64,000 nucleotides of DNA from Opisthorchis felineus (GCA_004794785.1 SJOL01005988.1:229372-293371); one strand, 5' to 3'; counted from the stretch's first letter, positions 28,401 to 43,400 are shown. Translations and numbers: made by a program. The notes: generated from the letters alone by a model not told the origin.

Positions 28401-31400
28401 TCCAGCTTCCACTACCATTCAACAACATTGGTGTCTGCCCGAAACGCGATTAACTATCAGTCATTAGCCGCGACGGGCCGAATCCGATTTGCTTGGCTCC
28501 GCATTAAACGGGGAGTGATGTTGCTTGAAGGAGGGATTTTATGGAAGGTAGTGTACATTGGAGGACAAATGCAAGTGTTCAACCGGAAGACTGCACACAG
28601 TGCAATCCTACTGGTGTGCAACTTATTTATCCAGGGTTGAATTTGTGATTTTTTGGTGATAAATAAGATACGGTGTCTATGACTGAGGATTACGGTTACC
28701 TGCCAACTTAAAATAACACCAGGATTCTAATACGCTGGAACATAGGTTGGAATTCATTTTGTAATAGGAGATACTTCATCTAGGTTGGTTATTTCCCCCC
28801 CAAGCTTGGTAAGTGAATGGCAGACGTTTTGTCAATAGTCGAAAAGAGGGCATTAGTTCGCAGTTGCCGACGGTATTTCCCCACCTCAGGAGGAAACGTT
28901 TAATGTTCAGTTGTCAAGCCTGGCCAGCATACCAAAAACCAGTCAGCTCACCCCAGTGACCCATGTTTCGCAGCATTCCCATAACCTATAGACGTAATAC
29001 ACTACTCATAAGGTTGCCGAAAATTCTTCGATCTTATGACTAGTGTATTACGTCTATACATGTATCACATCTCGAATATCGTACCAACTGAAACATGAGG
29101 CGGCCTGATGCAGCACATTCAGTTGCTAGAAAACATCATAAACAAGAGATTCATCTGGGTTCTAGGTGAGTCTCCCGTAAAACCAAATTTGTTAGAAAAT
29201 GAGTTTATTTCGCTAATTTTCGTAACCTAATTTGGACCAAAATCAACAGAACTGGAGTTTAAAACAGCATAGGATTGAGGTCTTTCATAAGAGATGGGTA
29301 GTTCTTAGAAACAGAGGATGGTTTTTGAATTTCTGGGCGATTTTTATAGTTCCAATCAAGGCAGATTATACGGGCTCACAATACTTACCTTACCGTTGGT
29401 AGTACATCAAATGGAGATATTCGGTTCACTATTACCAACAGGCTTTTTTAACAGTAGCTCTGGAAGTGATGGAGTTTATTTGCTAGTTCACTGGGACATA
29501 CCAAGATTGTTGCGCGTCAAGTACATATGAACTCCTCGGTACTTGTTCATACACAGTCCCCGATTCCGTTAACATTCTATTCTAATTCAACCTAAGCGCA
29601 CACAATCTGTTCACACAAGGAGGTCGCTTGGCTCACTGCTATAGTCCCCAATAGGTTCCTTATATAATCAGGATTATTTTTTGAGGTAGAAAAACATCTG
29701 CCTTTGGTATACCATGGTGTAGCACGTGTAATCGATGCCAAAGCAACGTTCCTTTTGGTCACGATGAATGTGATTTGTTACTGAGTTCTTGATTACTTTT
29801 CGTTGCGGATGAACTGCAGTTATCTTACTCCAGCCATTGCAATGCGGTATTGGTGATCAGACTTTTGGTGATATTCCATATCCCTTGACAGGAAAAGCTT
29901 AGTTTTGAAATCCTAAGACAGACCTGTTCTTAAATTTGCTACACTACTAATGCCATACACAAATGCAGTATTGTCCAATTTTTTGCGAGAGACAAGCTGG
30001 ATACGAGTGTGCATTGTTTGGTCATGCAAATTCCTTCTTAGTGTGATGTCATGTATTAACACCAGTAATGCTTTAATTAGTGCCTATTCTCAGGGAAGCG
30101 TCGACTCCGTTTACGTTATCAGATTTTATCCAAGACCGGGAGCTCGGGTAGGACGCCAGATTTTTCCTCGTAATCGAGTTATAGCAACAGTTCTCAATGT
30201 TTACGCTAGCAAAGAGGCAGTTAGTTGACGCAACGAGAAGGAACACAGTACCTCGGTTGGGTTGACCAACTGAAACATACGATGCATACAGTCAGTAAAA
30301 ATACACGTTACCTGTTTGGGAATCAGTGGAATTTTCTGTGAACAGAACATTACCAGACTATCGGACTGCAGATCGTCGCACATCACAATCTTCCTGCCAG
30401 CCTGTATGCATAGGTTTACGGGCAGTTTATTGTTGTCTTACCCTGGAAAATTCAAGCTGGGTGTTTACCTCAAGAAATTACGCAAGAAGCCTGTCTGCTA
30501 AGTTAAACTCCACTATGATTAAAGGTCACTTGCAATTTGACAGTGAAATTTTTCGTCTAAGCACTTCATGAAAGCAGAATGGGGTCGGCACACGTGTTAC
30601 TATAGCGCAGCCACTTGCGACAATTGGTGGCCACACATTCTAGCAAAACATACGAATGCTCTGCATTTTCCAGCCCGAAATAGTGCTGCTTAAAAGTACA
30701 CAGTTTGTGTAACGAGAAAATATTGTAATAATCCTTCAGTGATGAATAGTAATTATCTGCTAGTTCAGGCCTCCGTTAATTAATCCGTACGTACATTATA
30801 GTGTCAAGTGGCCCATAACCAAATTTCGTCATTAATAGTTTTGGAACCCTGGATTCCGTTACCCAGAGAATGAGGCCACCTTCTGTCGGACCACAAAACA
30901 ACGAGAAGTCTCTTTAAATTATTCTGTTTAGCTTAATTTCTTAGTGATTCTCGTGTTTCTGATTCAATATTAAGATTTTATTGGCCCGCATAAACGGTGG
31001 TCCCAACACTGGTCATCTCGACAATCCTCAGTACGCATGCCCTGACAAAGTCGGCGTTAGATTTCTGCATAAATTCAACCTTGCACAAATTTTGAGTAGG
31101 TTCATGCTCGCCAGTAATCACTCACAGTTAAAAAAACAACCAAACAAATTAGGGCTACCTCAGTCCACTTACTTTTGTGAATGTTAGCTAAAAATTCTTT
31201 GGCGATTTGTCAGGGTCAGTTTAGATGAATAAAAGTCGGATGCACGTATTACACAGGTCTTCTTTTGTAGCACGTCTTGAAACTGGAATATGATTGACCC
31301 ATGAGAAATAAACGGTGCTACCGTCCTTTAGCTTGTCATAATCCAGACTAGTATTGCAGAACTCCTTACGTACTGAAACCTTCGCCAAATCCAAAAGAAT

Positions 31401-34400
31401 TCTTTTTCTTGAAGCAATGATCACTTTCAGGAGAGACTAGCTGTTTGCGGTTGATCTACAAACCTGCAGTCTGATTTTAGAGAGTATCGTTAAATGGCTG
31501 ACCAACAAATGTGATGGGAATACACTCGGCACCCCATCCCTATAAGTATTATGGAACTAACTCAGTCCTATTGTCAGACGTCAGTCGGTCAGCCAAACCG
31601 CCTTAAGTTGGAAGTGAACCGTTGAATGCAAGGACATCGCCAGTTGAATTCGCTTTCGTAAAGCCTACAGCATAACTACATGATGCATCTTCGTCACCAC
31701 CTGGACTTTAGATTCTAGACGGCTACCAGGACCAGAGTGAAGATTGGCTGCAGAAGCGGGAAGAGCTTATTTATCACATACTAAAATTCTCCTTGAGATT
31801 AATTGTGCTACGACGGGTCTATCGCATCCACCTGCTAATTTAGTAATTTGGAGCGACATGTTAACCGTTCCATTTCAGATATTCTATAACTGATTGAATT
31901 TCTACGAAACTCTTTTTATCACAGTATGCATACTCTTCATGCGTTCAACGGTCGTCGCAGACTTTTTGCTACTATTGGCAGCGCAGAACCCGGTCAGGAT
32001 ACGGGACTTGTTTTATCTGGCGGTCGACTCGAATTTGTTTGCAGACGATGTCGTGAACGTATGGGAAGACATTGTGACCAGGACTCCAGCACTGATTAAC
32101 ATCATGAAAAACACTCTACGGGTATTGATTCCGCATCCACAGCAGGTGCCAGTTAAACTTCGTGGTCTTGGAGTGAGTATTTTGTCGGCTTATCCTAGCC
32201 GCCGTGTCATATATCATCTATTGCAAAAGTAGAATCAATGTAGTATTTTATAGACAAACTTTATTAGTGTGTCACCATTCTTATAACAGTAAAGCAGGGC
32301 AAAGATGGGTGCATAGGACAGACGCACCAGTCTGCCTACCGGAGTGGTCCCCTATCAGGGCTCTCAGCTTACATCGTTTGAAACCAGTCACTCGAGTTGT
32401 CATCATTTAGTTTCTATCCCAAATTGGTGCCGATAGCAACGAATGAAACTAGCTTTGTCAGGCAAGGGACACTGAGGAAAGAACCAGGTGGATCAGTACG
32501 GTTTCGCCCAGCATCAGTTCAACCTCACTAAGCCCGATAAAATAAAAAAGGCGGGCAAAACAGAGCGAAATCTAAGTAGACATGGAATGTCTTACGCCTA
32601 ATATGCTTAACCCTGTAATTTATCATTTACCACAATACGATATAGGAAACTTAAATTTTATTATTGGCGTTGCTTCCGGAAAGCAGCTATCGGCAAAGCC
32701 CACTATTGTGCAAGCAAGAACGACAGCAACTACAAAGTTGCTAGTCTTCGAGGTACTCACTTTACGTTGGGTAATACAATTCTCACACCAGACGAAAATG
32801 AACAGAATGAATTTCTTCTGGCGGGTGATAACTTATTGGGTTTGGTTAACTATTGGGACATGCTTCGAAAGAACAACTTAAGGTTGACTCTACTGAGAGT
32901 ACTTCAGTAAATTATGAAGGGATAACAAAACCGCTCTTGATTTCTTGTACGTTTAGTGCCATTTTAGGTCAAAATGCACCATAGATTATGTTTGCAACAT
33001 GCTAGTTTTAGTAGAGTTTTGTAGACACTTTTGATTGTAGCAGGAAACCTCCAGTATTCCAGATACATCAGAATAAACAGACTTTTGCTCAAAGTCCTCT
33101 CTCTTGAAGAGATCGTTTGCATCCTTGATTTATTTTTCATTGCTTTCGAAATCTCCATCCTTACCATCGAACAACCATACGACGGCGACAAAAAAGACTG
33201 GACAACCAGTTTACATCCGCAACTGGCTAGTTGCTCACTAGACCCTTCATACACATCTGCGAAACACAATCAAAAAAACTTAGGCGAAGGCTACCTACAT
33301 CTTGCTCTCTGCTAAGTAGTAACTCTCTTCTGGAAATCCCCAGAAACAAAACGAACCTAAGTCTAACCAAGTGAACATCAAACAGATGTTGATTCGGCCA
33401 CGTAGAGTAAAGGTTCGGAAAGTGATTTACAACCCAGTCTTGTGCGCCACTGATAAACGTCTATTGCTCAGTGTGATCTACAAAAGAATTTATTTCTACC
33501 TGTTGCATGTATATGTTGGATCAACCATGTATTCAAGAATCCACGCGCTTCAGTTTTGGAGCTTTTGCTTTGTTTGCTGCGCTCCAATGACTCCTCTTCA
33601 AATCCATAACACTCCATATACTGCCGACGTCCACATTGTGATGCAGGTTAGTAATGTACGAATGCGGAGATTTCCCTGGTTCAAAAGTGCTCTCAGCGAT
33701 AGTGTCCACAAAGGAGGCCTTCTCAGCCAAACATTCACATGCGTCTATCAAGATCATTAGCATAGAGCAATGAGAAGTGAATGAAAGAGGATGGTAGCTT
33801 CATAAAAACATTAGAACAGACGTTACGTCGCGCGGGTGCCAAACATTTTTGAGTCATAAGGGTAGACACGTTCATAAAATTGACATGTTTTAAATATAAG
33901 GATGTATATACCACTGGAAAACTGTCCTTTAATGATAAGAACTGTTCGTTTGGATTTCGGCTGTGCTGATCTTCGTTTGACAGGAAATTTGGCTAAGTAC
34001 TACATCCCCAATACTATGTGGCTCATGCAGTGTGTCGTGTATATCACACAACAAGCTGTGAAGACCGATAAAAAAGCTTCAGAAGATACTGTCTAGTTGA
34101 ATGGTAGGGATGATGTGGGGCGACCTGTTATCCTCAGTTTGCGCAATTTTGGGAGATTCAACCAGCACCTTGTGGTCGCAGTGTGTATGTCGGCAGTCAA
34201 ATTGAGCTATAACTGGTTAATGCGAAACCAACCGCAGCATGGCATTAGTATTCCGAACAACAGTATTGCTTGATTAACCAACTGCTCAATCAGCTTTGGA
34301 ATATTAGGCTGCCTTATCAAGTTTTGGCTTCTCTGACATCTGCGTCAAGCTACACACTTCAACCGTTCACTTAACTAAGCCAGAGACCTTGTGTCACACA

Positions 34401-37400
34401 AGCACACGCACACTATTTTGAGAATTTTCTGGGGTGGGTTATTTTGCACACCCACTGGGTTCCTCAACAGCAAAAACACAGCATACGGTAAGGGGATCAT
34501 GTGAGCTAAGCAATCTGCGTATATTCGCTTCGCGGTACAAAAAAATGAAAGGCGGCTCGATCCTTCGACAAAAAAGCCGATGAATTTGTTCGGTGGAAAA
34601 ACGAACTCACTTACCTTCGGCATACGGACGATTGCGAACAATTGCGGCCATTCTGTCAAACTTTGTGAGCTCTATATGCAAAGCATAATGTCGGCGTTAA
34701 CAAGTCACTGAAGCAACCAGCGTAGGCGGTCATGGGTACTGGACGATAGACCGATGAACTTCGGTGATTGGGCTCGAAAACAACTCTAAAAGCTGATTAT
34801 GCGTTCAGCAAACAGCCCCGCGCGAACTACATGTAGGACGCTGTCCTGTGGGAAACTAGTTTTAGCATAGCAACAAAATCAGCAAAGAGCTAAGATTGGG
34901 CTTTTCTATCATTTGCACTTGTTCTGACTGAATCACGTCTGTGGACAAGTTAATAGGGTTGTCGTCCAGAGACCAACAAATAGGGGGTCCATATGTTAGC
35001 GCCAGCACTTGCAAACCCCTGCTAATCGCAGTCCGGACATACTGGCTTGTTTTTGCTACAGGCTGCATGATCAGTAAACAAGTTCGTGCTAACTTTTGAA
35101 TCGTAAAAATAAACAGAGGGGTATGGCAGTTTTCATTGGGTATTAGTCGGCTCAGCGTTGCAACATGAGGAAAGCGCCATTAGTGGATAAGCTCAGACTC
35201 TGTTCTGGAAAAGAAATCACGTAGAGCCGGCACATTATGTTCCGTCTGATGCAGGAAAATCCACAGCGGTATTCTGCTAATGGGGACCACCAGGAGTGCG
35301 GAATTAAACGCTTCTCTTGAACTATATGACTGATGGAGTAGAACCTCTTCCGGCTGGCATTTGGTACTGTGATGACTTTGTTCTTCTGTATCAACTTTAT
35401 TCAGTATTTTGGAAGGAACAGTGGATTAAGCTAGCTGCATTTTGACCCTTTAGAAAGTGGAATTCTGCTGCGAGAAAGATCACAATTCACTTGACCCGGT
35501 CTATATATTCCATGGATTTCCAAAGCGATGACAAGATTGATCAGTGCCTTTTGCGTTGACTGTGGATGTTATCCGTGGCGGCACTCAATTGAGTGCTGGT
35601 TACTGAACTGGCCTGCGCCGCTTGATTTGGCTTTGATTATACACTTCATTCCGTGAGAATTTCTCCTCAAAATACACCCGTAAAAACATTTCACTGCAGA
35701 AAGGTTTCTCCTATTACTATTGTGTGCATATTATCTATAAAGTCACAATGATTTTTTGAGTAGGTTGTGCTCACCACCAGTGTGCTGATCCACAAATTGC
35801 TAATTATTATATCGCCAGTTTATCTGACACTTTGTACTTCAACTGAAGTAGTGAAATGTGATTTAAAGTATTGCTCTTGCCGCACATGTTCGACGGTTCC
35901 AACATGGTACTACTGTGTGAGTGTACAGAAAAACACTCATATGTATAATAAATTTACAAATGCTGTTTCCATATGTAGGCCAATTCCGAGCTGTTCACTA
36001 AGAAGGTAGACCTCGAATTCTTGCTTGACGCCCAGCACCGTGCAATAAATGGTAATCGCCAGCGTTACATTCATGTCGGACTCCAAACAAGGGCAAGGCC
36101 TACCGCGTGGCGGCAAGCTGACAGTAGAATGCGAAGTTGCACAGATCGACTCAGTGCGGCTCACGTGGTGACATCGTTGGGCCGAAAAGACAGAATGGGT
36201 TCTGCTTTCGTTAGAAGCATTTGTTGGATGATATAACAAACTGCTACTTCTGTTTTTGATACTTTACGGAAAGCTCCAATCTTCAAATCCATTAACTAGG
36301 TTGCCTTTAGCAGTGCCTGTATTCTAGGATGTTTTGCGGTATCAACACTGAGTTTCTCTATCTACATTTTCCGTTCATTTTACAGTTTCTAAAACTTTAA
36401 TGCCGAAAGTAGCGGTTAACAAATATAGTATTTGTGATTGTACACAACCACACACAAAATAACATGTGGAGAAATGACAATAAACTGCGAGTTAAAAACC
36501 AGTGGCCGCATAAGTAAACGACTTGGTTTTGTGCGTCGGGGCTTGATGCTTCGAGTAAACGCAGTCTGTGGTGTTGTAGTGTTCTGGGCCATAAGGAACC
36601 AAGGCCTAGTGTCCGATAAGTATATGAGGTGAAATGCCACAGATAACACGCGACAGTCACCTTTTCGGACAGCCAAAGTTATTACTTCATTGTCTGTCAG
36701 GAAAGTGACCTCTGTTCATATGCTATTCATTCATCCCGTATCTTTTGTTAAGACTTACATTGCTAAATGAATACAGATATCTCACTACAATTCCAAATTC
36801 AGAAATCAACTCCTATAGCTCGCAGACGATATCTAGCGCTCAATTTGGTCGTTGGTTTTGTCCTGAAAACTGCAATACTCCGAGCCAAAATGGATGAACC
36901 TAGTACGAACGCCGGTTTCTTTGCTGCTTTGGACGGAGCCACCCTGCGTATCCAAGTGGCAGATTCTATCAAAGTGGTGATGGCCTTTGACAGTAACTCA
37001 CACTTGGCAAGTGCAGCAATCGACTACACCTTGGCACATTTATCTGATTCTTCGACGACTGATGCCTTGGAATTTGAACCAAGCCTTGTCATTCCTTGGC
37101 CAGGTTCACTGCTTCCACCGCCAATAGAATTGGTTGCCGCACAGTCTAATGGAGCCGATTCGTCAAATTCGGTAACAAGTTGCAAACCAGGTTCGTGTGT
37201 GGTAAATAATTTCACTGATTTTAATAACCTTACTCCGAAAGTCTGCTGTCGCTTTGTGCAGATGTACATTTACTTACCGAAGGATCGGTAGAATCTCAGT
37301 AGAATCTTCAGTTTATAATAGTTTTCAACCGAATTGGCTGCGCAGAGACTAAGCAAATTTCAAATGGATTGATAATCAAGACACTGAAATATTTCCTTCC

Positions 37401-40400
37401 ATATTATATCTGATCAAAACTCCCGAGGAGCCCGGTCACCTCCATTTGTGCCGCATCAGTTGGTACATGAATACCAAATTAAACGTATGTGCAGGCAAAC
37501 ATTCGTTTGCATAATTAAGATGATGTAACTAGAAGACTTAGTTCGAGTCTCAGCAGAATCCTCATTTAGTAATACTTTTGACGAAAGACAGGAGGCGAAT
37601 GTCTATTCGGCAAGTGAGTCGAGTACCCATAAGATTTTCAGCCATTGATTTCATGGGGAAAAAAAATGAAAGTTCTGTGTTAGTATGTTTTCCGTCCAAA
37701 TGACTGATATTTTAAGGGAAAATATAATAGGTTCGTTTCACGAGGCTAGTGAGGGGAGCTTTTTCAGGGAGTTTTCAGATTTTGTGGACATGTGACGAAA
37801 CTTTCATTTTTAACGCACCACCTGAATTTCCTTCACGTATAACTGAAAAGCAAAGACTATTAGCCGCAGCCTCTTCATCCAAAATTACACAGTGTTTGTG
37901 TTCGCAGCCAGGAACTGTTACGTGAACTTAAAGTATCGTATATGCAAAGCGGTTGTACATGTCCCCTGACTATCCATGGTTGCCTGATTGCCGCGGTAGC
38001 CCATTCAACGAAGTCTTGGCGCATCCTTAATTCGTTCAGCAAATAATGTACACTTTGTGCGGAGTGGATTTGCTTGTCACCACGGTGGGATACGATGATC
38101 TTTTGCTTTGTCTTTTCTGTTGTGTAGACCTGCTTGCCTGCCTCGAATTGAGTTGGAATACCACCGAGTCACCACTGTAAATCATAGCGAAGTATAATCA
38201 GTTTACAGCACACTTTCTTAAATAGTAGCATTGTATGGAAAACGGATTTGGTTGCCTTGGATAATGAGGGAGACAGTGATGAATATAAAAGCATGAATAA
38301 ATATAAAATATATTCTTCCTGATCACGGGCAAGCATCGAGAAAGTCGAGACATCCCACATTCCTCACCACTAAGTCAACATATTATGCTGGAGGAACAAA
38401 GATTTCTCGCTTTGTCTTGGTAAGACTTCTTCAGTGAAAATGAGGTGACAACAAAACCAAACCTCAGCCTTGAAAAACAGCTCTTCTGTGGACAAACCAT
38501 CGTATAAGACCAGGACAGTTCATCATGTTTGTGGGTTGATCGGGATTCTGATGCAGAGGATACGGTAAGAAGTCAGCAGAAATGCCTACTGGTATTGCCT
38601 GATATCGCTCTGCGTTCTTTATACTACTAAGAACTCTAAGAGCCAGGTGAGATTCGACAAGAATTTTTTAATCCACGCTTTCAAACCCCTGAAATCGTTC
38701 AAAGCCAGACGACAAACAGATGTGTATCGAATTGACATGAAAGCTGTTTTTTTCGAGAAACGCATGGTTGTTCAAAAAACTTTCTGTTTACATGAATTCA
38801 GCAATGTCGTGTGGGCACTCGCCTCACTTCATGGGGCGATTTAACAATTGTTTACTGAAAGGGTCTTTAGAGTCTATCACCAAAATGTGATTTTCCGATT
38901 TTGCTTCATAACTAAACTCAGTGCAGTGTGACCAGATTCTCCATAGGCAAAACGCCAAACGTAACAGTCACCCAAAGCTTGGCTGTCGTTACTCCCTTCG
39001 CCGAGAACAAGAGAGTTTAGTTGTTCTCCTTATTGTTGAACGATTCTTCATTTTCGATTTAAGACAAATTTTCTATCAAGGTACTCAAATTTTTATTGCC
39101 AACTAGGCGTCAGTCGTAAAATGCTGAGTGCGCCAAAAACGACCTCCACAGTTTATACTTCGCACAGTTCATTTATTGTCCGACGCTATGCGGTTACTGT
39201 TTTCTCCCTTCCAGATAACGGAATCGTGATGGCTCTGATATTCATGTCCATCATCACGGCTGGAGTCATGTTTGCCCTGATCGCATTCTTTCTATCACGG
39301 TAATTACTCGAATGTTGACATCTTTTCAGACATCATCCTGTAACTTGTGAGATATGTGTAACAGTCGTCTAAGACCTATGTCAGCAGTTTTAAACTTTCA
39401 AAACATATATGCTAATCAGCACATTGTAAAGATGTCCCTTCGTTTAGAACATAAGGTTGACGGAAACTCGCGAACTGCGCCTACCTGATGAGCCTCAAGA
39501 ATAGCGAAAAGGTCGTGGGCTGTCGAAAGTTTTTCAGAAACCTTACACTTCGTTTACTTTGCAATGAGACGCGAGTGAATTTAATCTGTTGGAACTAATT
39601 GTTGACTTTAAATGGTAACACATTCTGACATGTAGTCTCCGACGGGACTTAAAAGAGTTTAAGAACTGTGGGTTGCTCATTTACATTGAGAGTGCCGTTA
39701 GTCATACACTGATTGCAACAAATAGAACTGGCAGGCATCCCAACCATCGTCAAGGGAGGCCACTCTCTGTGGTCACCATTTAAGACAGTTTCATGCGATA
39801 CATTCGTTTTGCAATCACCAGTATTTTAGCTGCTGATGTTTAATCCATTTAAATAGATGAAGGATGAATCTAGCCAGAAATATGCCTAGTAAGGTTGCAA
39901 TCCTGGATGAAAAATCAAACCATATTCTGTGAAAACGGTCAAATCAAACTCCAGATTGACTAGTACATCGGGTACAAACCACCATTCTAATAAGTGTGTA
40001 ATCACTGTCCCGTGTAGCGGACCTTTTGCTTTTAAACTTTGACTAAAATGTCGAATCAGCACTGTAGTTCCAACATTAAGGACTACTTGTAGATGTTCAT
40101 CACCCAACTTGATTCTGTAAGAGGGAATTGCACACCAGAATTGGTGAGCATAAAAGGAGGGTAAACAAACCACCAAGGTATGCGGAAGAATACCAAACGC
40201 TGGTCAAAGACTCACGATGGCGGTACATGCGTTAGAAAGACGAATAAGCAGATCTGGAGAATGTGGAATTTTTAGGACTGGGACTTCGATTCACACCACA
40301 GCGACTCATAGCGGTGGAAATTACCAAGCATCAGAGCGTGAATAGAATCGAGGGTGTTGAACTGGCGAGTGTATGGAAAGCAGTCTTAGATAAGTCGAGT

Positions 40401-43400
40401 TGACACGTGACTGTGTTTTATTGTCAACGCACGTAGAATGAATGGAAAAAATAAAGGGGGAGTGGAAATTCGAACCCGGCCAAAGTTCACAGGATCCCTC
40501 TTCCTTACACAACTATCGTAGCACTAGCTCATCCACACGGACGAAAAGTACAAACGACGTTCAGGAGGGATCATCACGTGAATCGAACCGGAAGAACGAG
40601 ACCCCAAGCTGGACCCAAATCCATGTAGGTTTCCACCATCGGCTTAACACCTGGAAACCCACCCTAATACACGAAATCCCTTGGCCGACACCTAACACAG
40701 ATTGAGCCTGACTTAGCTGATTGGTTCTCCCTCCGCCTTAAATCTCGACCAACCTCGTAACCTAGTCACTTGGCCTGGCGAAGCTTTTGTGTCAAAAGCG
40801 AAGCGTTGCCCAGCAATAAATCTACCTATTGTTACCAAACTTTCCCGAAAACGATGACTACTCAATCGGTTCCATATGTATGCACCCCTTCAACATGTCA
40901 TTCGTTCACAAATACACAACTGCACAGCAAGTAGAGGTATGCCCAAAAAGGGGACGGCTTGAAACTTAGTAGGAGCAAAAATTACTCAGATCAAATGGTG
41001 GGATTCCTAAAGGTTTTTCTTTTCGTCATATTCAGGGGAGATTTTTTTACTTTGTTCATAGAGGGCAAAATTTTTGCAAAGTTTTATCTGAATGCATTTT
41101 CAATGACAAAAACCTAAGCTTGTAAATTTTTGTCTAATCATTTATTATTTATTAAACTAATTTCATCCATCAGCTGGTACCGTCGAAGAAAGATGTATCG
41201 AGAGGGCCCCAACAAACTTATTCTATATCCGGATGATTTAATCTTTGTGAAAACAGTCAGAGAGCCCCGGCCGACAGTTCCAGTGAGTGAAGGATTGCTT
41301 GCCTAGACTACATTATTACCGGTTACATTGTTTCTGAAAAACTCCAAATCTTACTATTGGAACAACATAAGAATGTCTGGTCAACATGTCATCTTCCAGC
41401 TCGTGCCTTCAGGCAGTCGTCACACTTGTTACAAATTAAACATGTTTTCATTAGTTTAAACGCTTGGCAATGACAAAGATTTTGGTGATATCAACACGTG
41501 GAGTCCAACACACGTCCAAGTAAGGAATTTTACTTAACATTTGAGCTAAGTGTGTTGAAAAATTGGGGTTCCTCTGTCAATTGAAAAGCCCTCTAACCAA
41601 AATACGGAGGCAAAGTCAGATGATTATGAGTGATTTGTCACTTTACTCAGCATTTTGTAAAATTTCCACTAGAACCAGTGGAAAATTACTGGAAGCCTGG
41701 GCGTTTTCTAGTTTAAATTGGAAAAGGGCCAGTTTGACTTTAGAGCACATGGCGGATTATAACACTATCGGTCACTCTGTTTAACACTTTGGTAACCATA
41801 CTTTTCTGTAAGTATGATGATCTGTCTCAAACAAACTACCATTAAAGCCGTGAATTTTCTCCATAATAAAGCAGTTGAATGCATTTGCGGCCGTTCTAAA
41901 TAGGAAAACCTTCACGAGATTATGGTGCTTATTCGTAATCTTTTGCTTGTGGATATTTTCAGTTAGTACTCTAAACTAAGTGGATAAGCTTGGATTTAAC
42001 CAGCTAATCATCTGGCTACCGAGAAACAGTCCAAAGGCTTTATCAGGTTAGTTATTTCTCCACAAAAGACTTGGCCATCACCAGGACGTGGGCTTAAAGT
42101 TTAGCCCTACGGTTATCATAACTAGATAGCTGGACAATGCCCAGTTTCGTTTTGCTGGGGCTCAACAGGCAAGTGTAGACTGGCCTCACATCTAGCTACT
42201 GTTTAAGAGCTCAGGATGGTTGCTCAAAGAACTACGTGGCTGCAAGTTAGTTGATATAGGTGTTACAAACAGCCTAAAACCGTTAACCAAACAATCATCC
42301 TAAAATGTACCCACATATTCCCGTTTATTATTAAAATTTAGGTCCTCTTCTATAGTCTGAGAAGCAGATATATTTTGATATTGCTGTCGAAGAGTTACGG
42401 ATTGTCTCCTTTGTTCCCATACTCTATTTACAAAACCCAAACATAGAGTAATCCGGATTTGCGTTTTCCGACTTTGAGCACTGAGATGAAGCCCAATGCG
42501 AGCATTCCTAGTCTCAATGGACTCCAGGTGGAGGATCCCAGCAAATCCCTGGCATCAGTGATCAGCGGAGACGGAATAAGTGACACAAACGCCGCTCGGT
42601 ACAACGTAAGTTTCAGCCTTTTAGAAAGTGAAGTGCTGCAACAGCTTTAAGTCCTGCATTTCTCCTGAATTATGCCATTAAGTGAATTAGCCTTCGATTA
42701 ACCAAATGGTTTTTGCCTGTTAACAGTGGCTAAGCTATCGGACGCCTGAGTGTGCTTACGGTAACAGAATCCGCTAGTGCGGAGCCTGGTGTGTAAATAC
42801 AGCTTGGCCTTGATGTCCGATATAACTGCAAAGGAAAACTCGTGAATGCCTGTTGAAAGGCCAGTTTAAGTATGATGGCATTGCAATGAGCACTATTGCT
42901 GGACTAAACAGTGAGGTATTGTTTGCACAGGACGACACGGGACAGTTAAGAGGCGGATCAAAACGCGGTAAGCAAGTGGGGAATTTAAAGCATCGATAAA
43001 ATGGATGGTCCTTCTATCGTGACTACGACACACCATGTTGCTTAAGTGAGCAAAAATGTCCTGAGTTATACGTAATTCAATCAGTTGTTGAGGCCAATTG
43101 TGAAACTCTTCGGTCATCGACAAGCGAAGCAAAGGTGTTACTTGAAGCAGTTTGGACAAATATCTCCGAAGTCACAGTTTTTCCGAGATTGAATATCAGA
43201 GGAACAATGGATCCAGAGCCAAAACATATTTCAGAGATTTACTGTTACAGCCTGCTTGTTTTTTAACGTGTCATTCTTCGGGGTTTGTAGAAACCTCGAA
43301 TGAGATGTACTTTTGAGCGTACCTGTGCTCGAAAAAAAGAAAACAAATCGACAGAATAGGTTCTGATGTCCACACGTTTGTTCGAAACTTTTTCAATGTC

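Larger units (their letters stand above)
16472..31924 (+). other. Receptor cyclase intron 1 (15.4 kb), host of a nested gene
   Basis: Bounded by GTGAGT at the donor and TTTTTATCACAG at the acceptor. It splits the ligand-binding domain. Contents seen are the minus-strand nested gene (19722-16941), a family-B SINE at 22.0 kb, several copies of the two-module interspersed repeat between 24.6 and 29.2 kb, and an unexplained 145-codon + frame at 28203-28640. A minus-strand stretch at about 16690-16930 has a tRNA-like TATAGCTCAGTGAG block and may be a further SINE. The rest (19.8-22.0, 22.3-24.6, 25.1-26.6 and 29.3-31.9 kb) shows nothing I can assign. Confidence 0.8.
39300..41173 (+). other. Receptor cyclase intron 4
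   Basis: 1.9 kb carrying a module-1 repeat copy (39.45-39.55 kb) and a tRNA-like element (40.46-40.54 kb, minus). A fairly stop-poor minus-strand stretch (40176-39886) was not recognised. Confidence 0.6.

Noticed and set aside
37195..37291. Extension of receptor exon 3 past 37190
   Set aside because: The frame stays open to 37291. However, only the donor at 37190 gives phase 1, which the transmembrane exon needs; the GTAAAT at 37202 and GTAACA at 37172 give phase 0.
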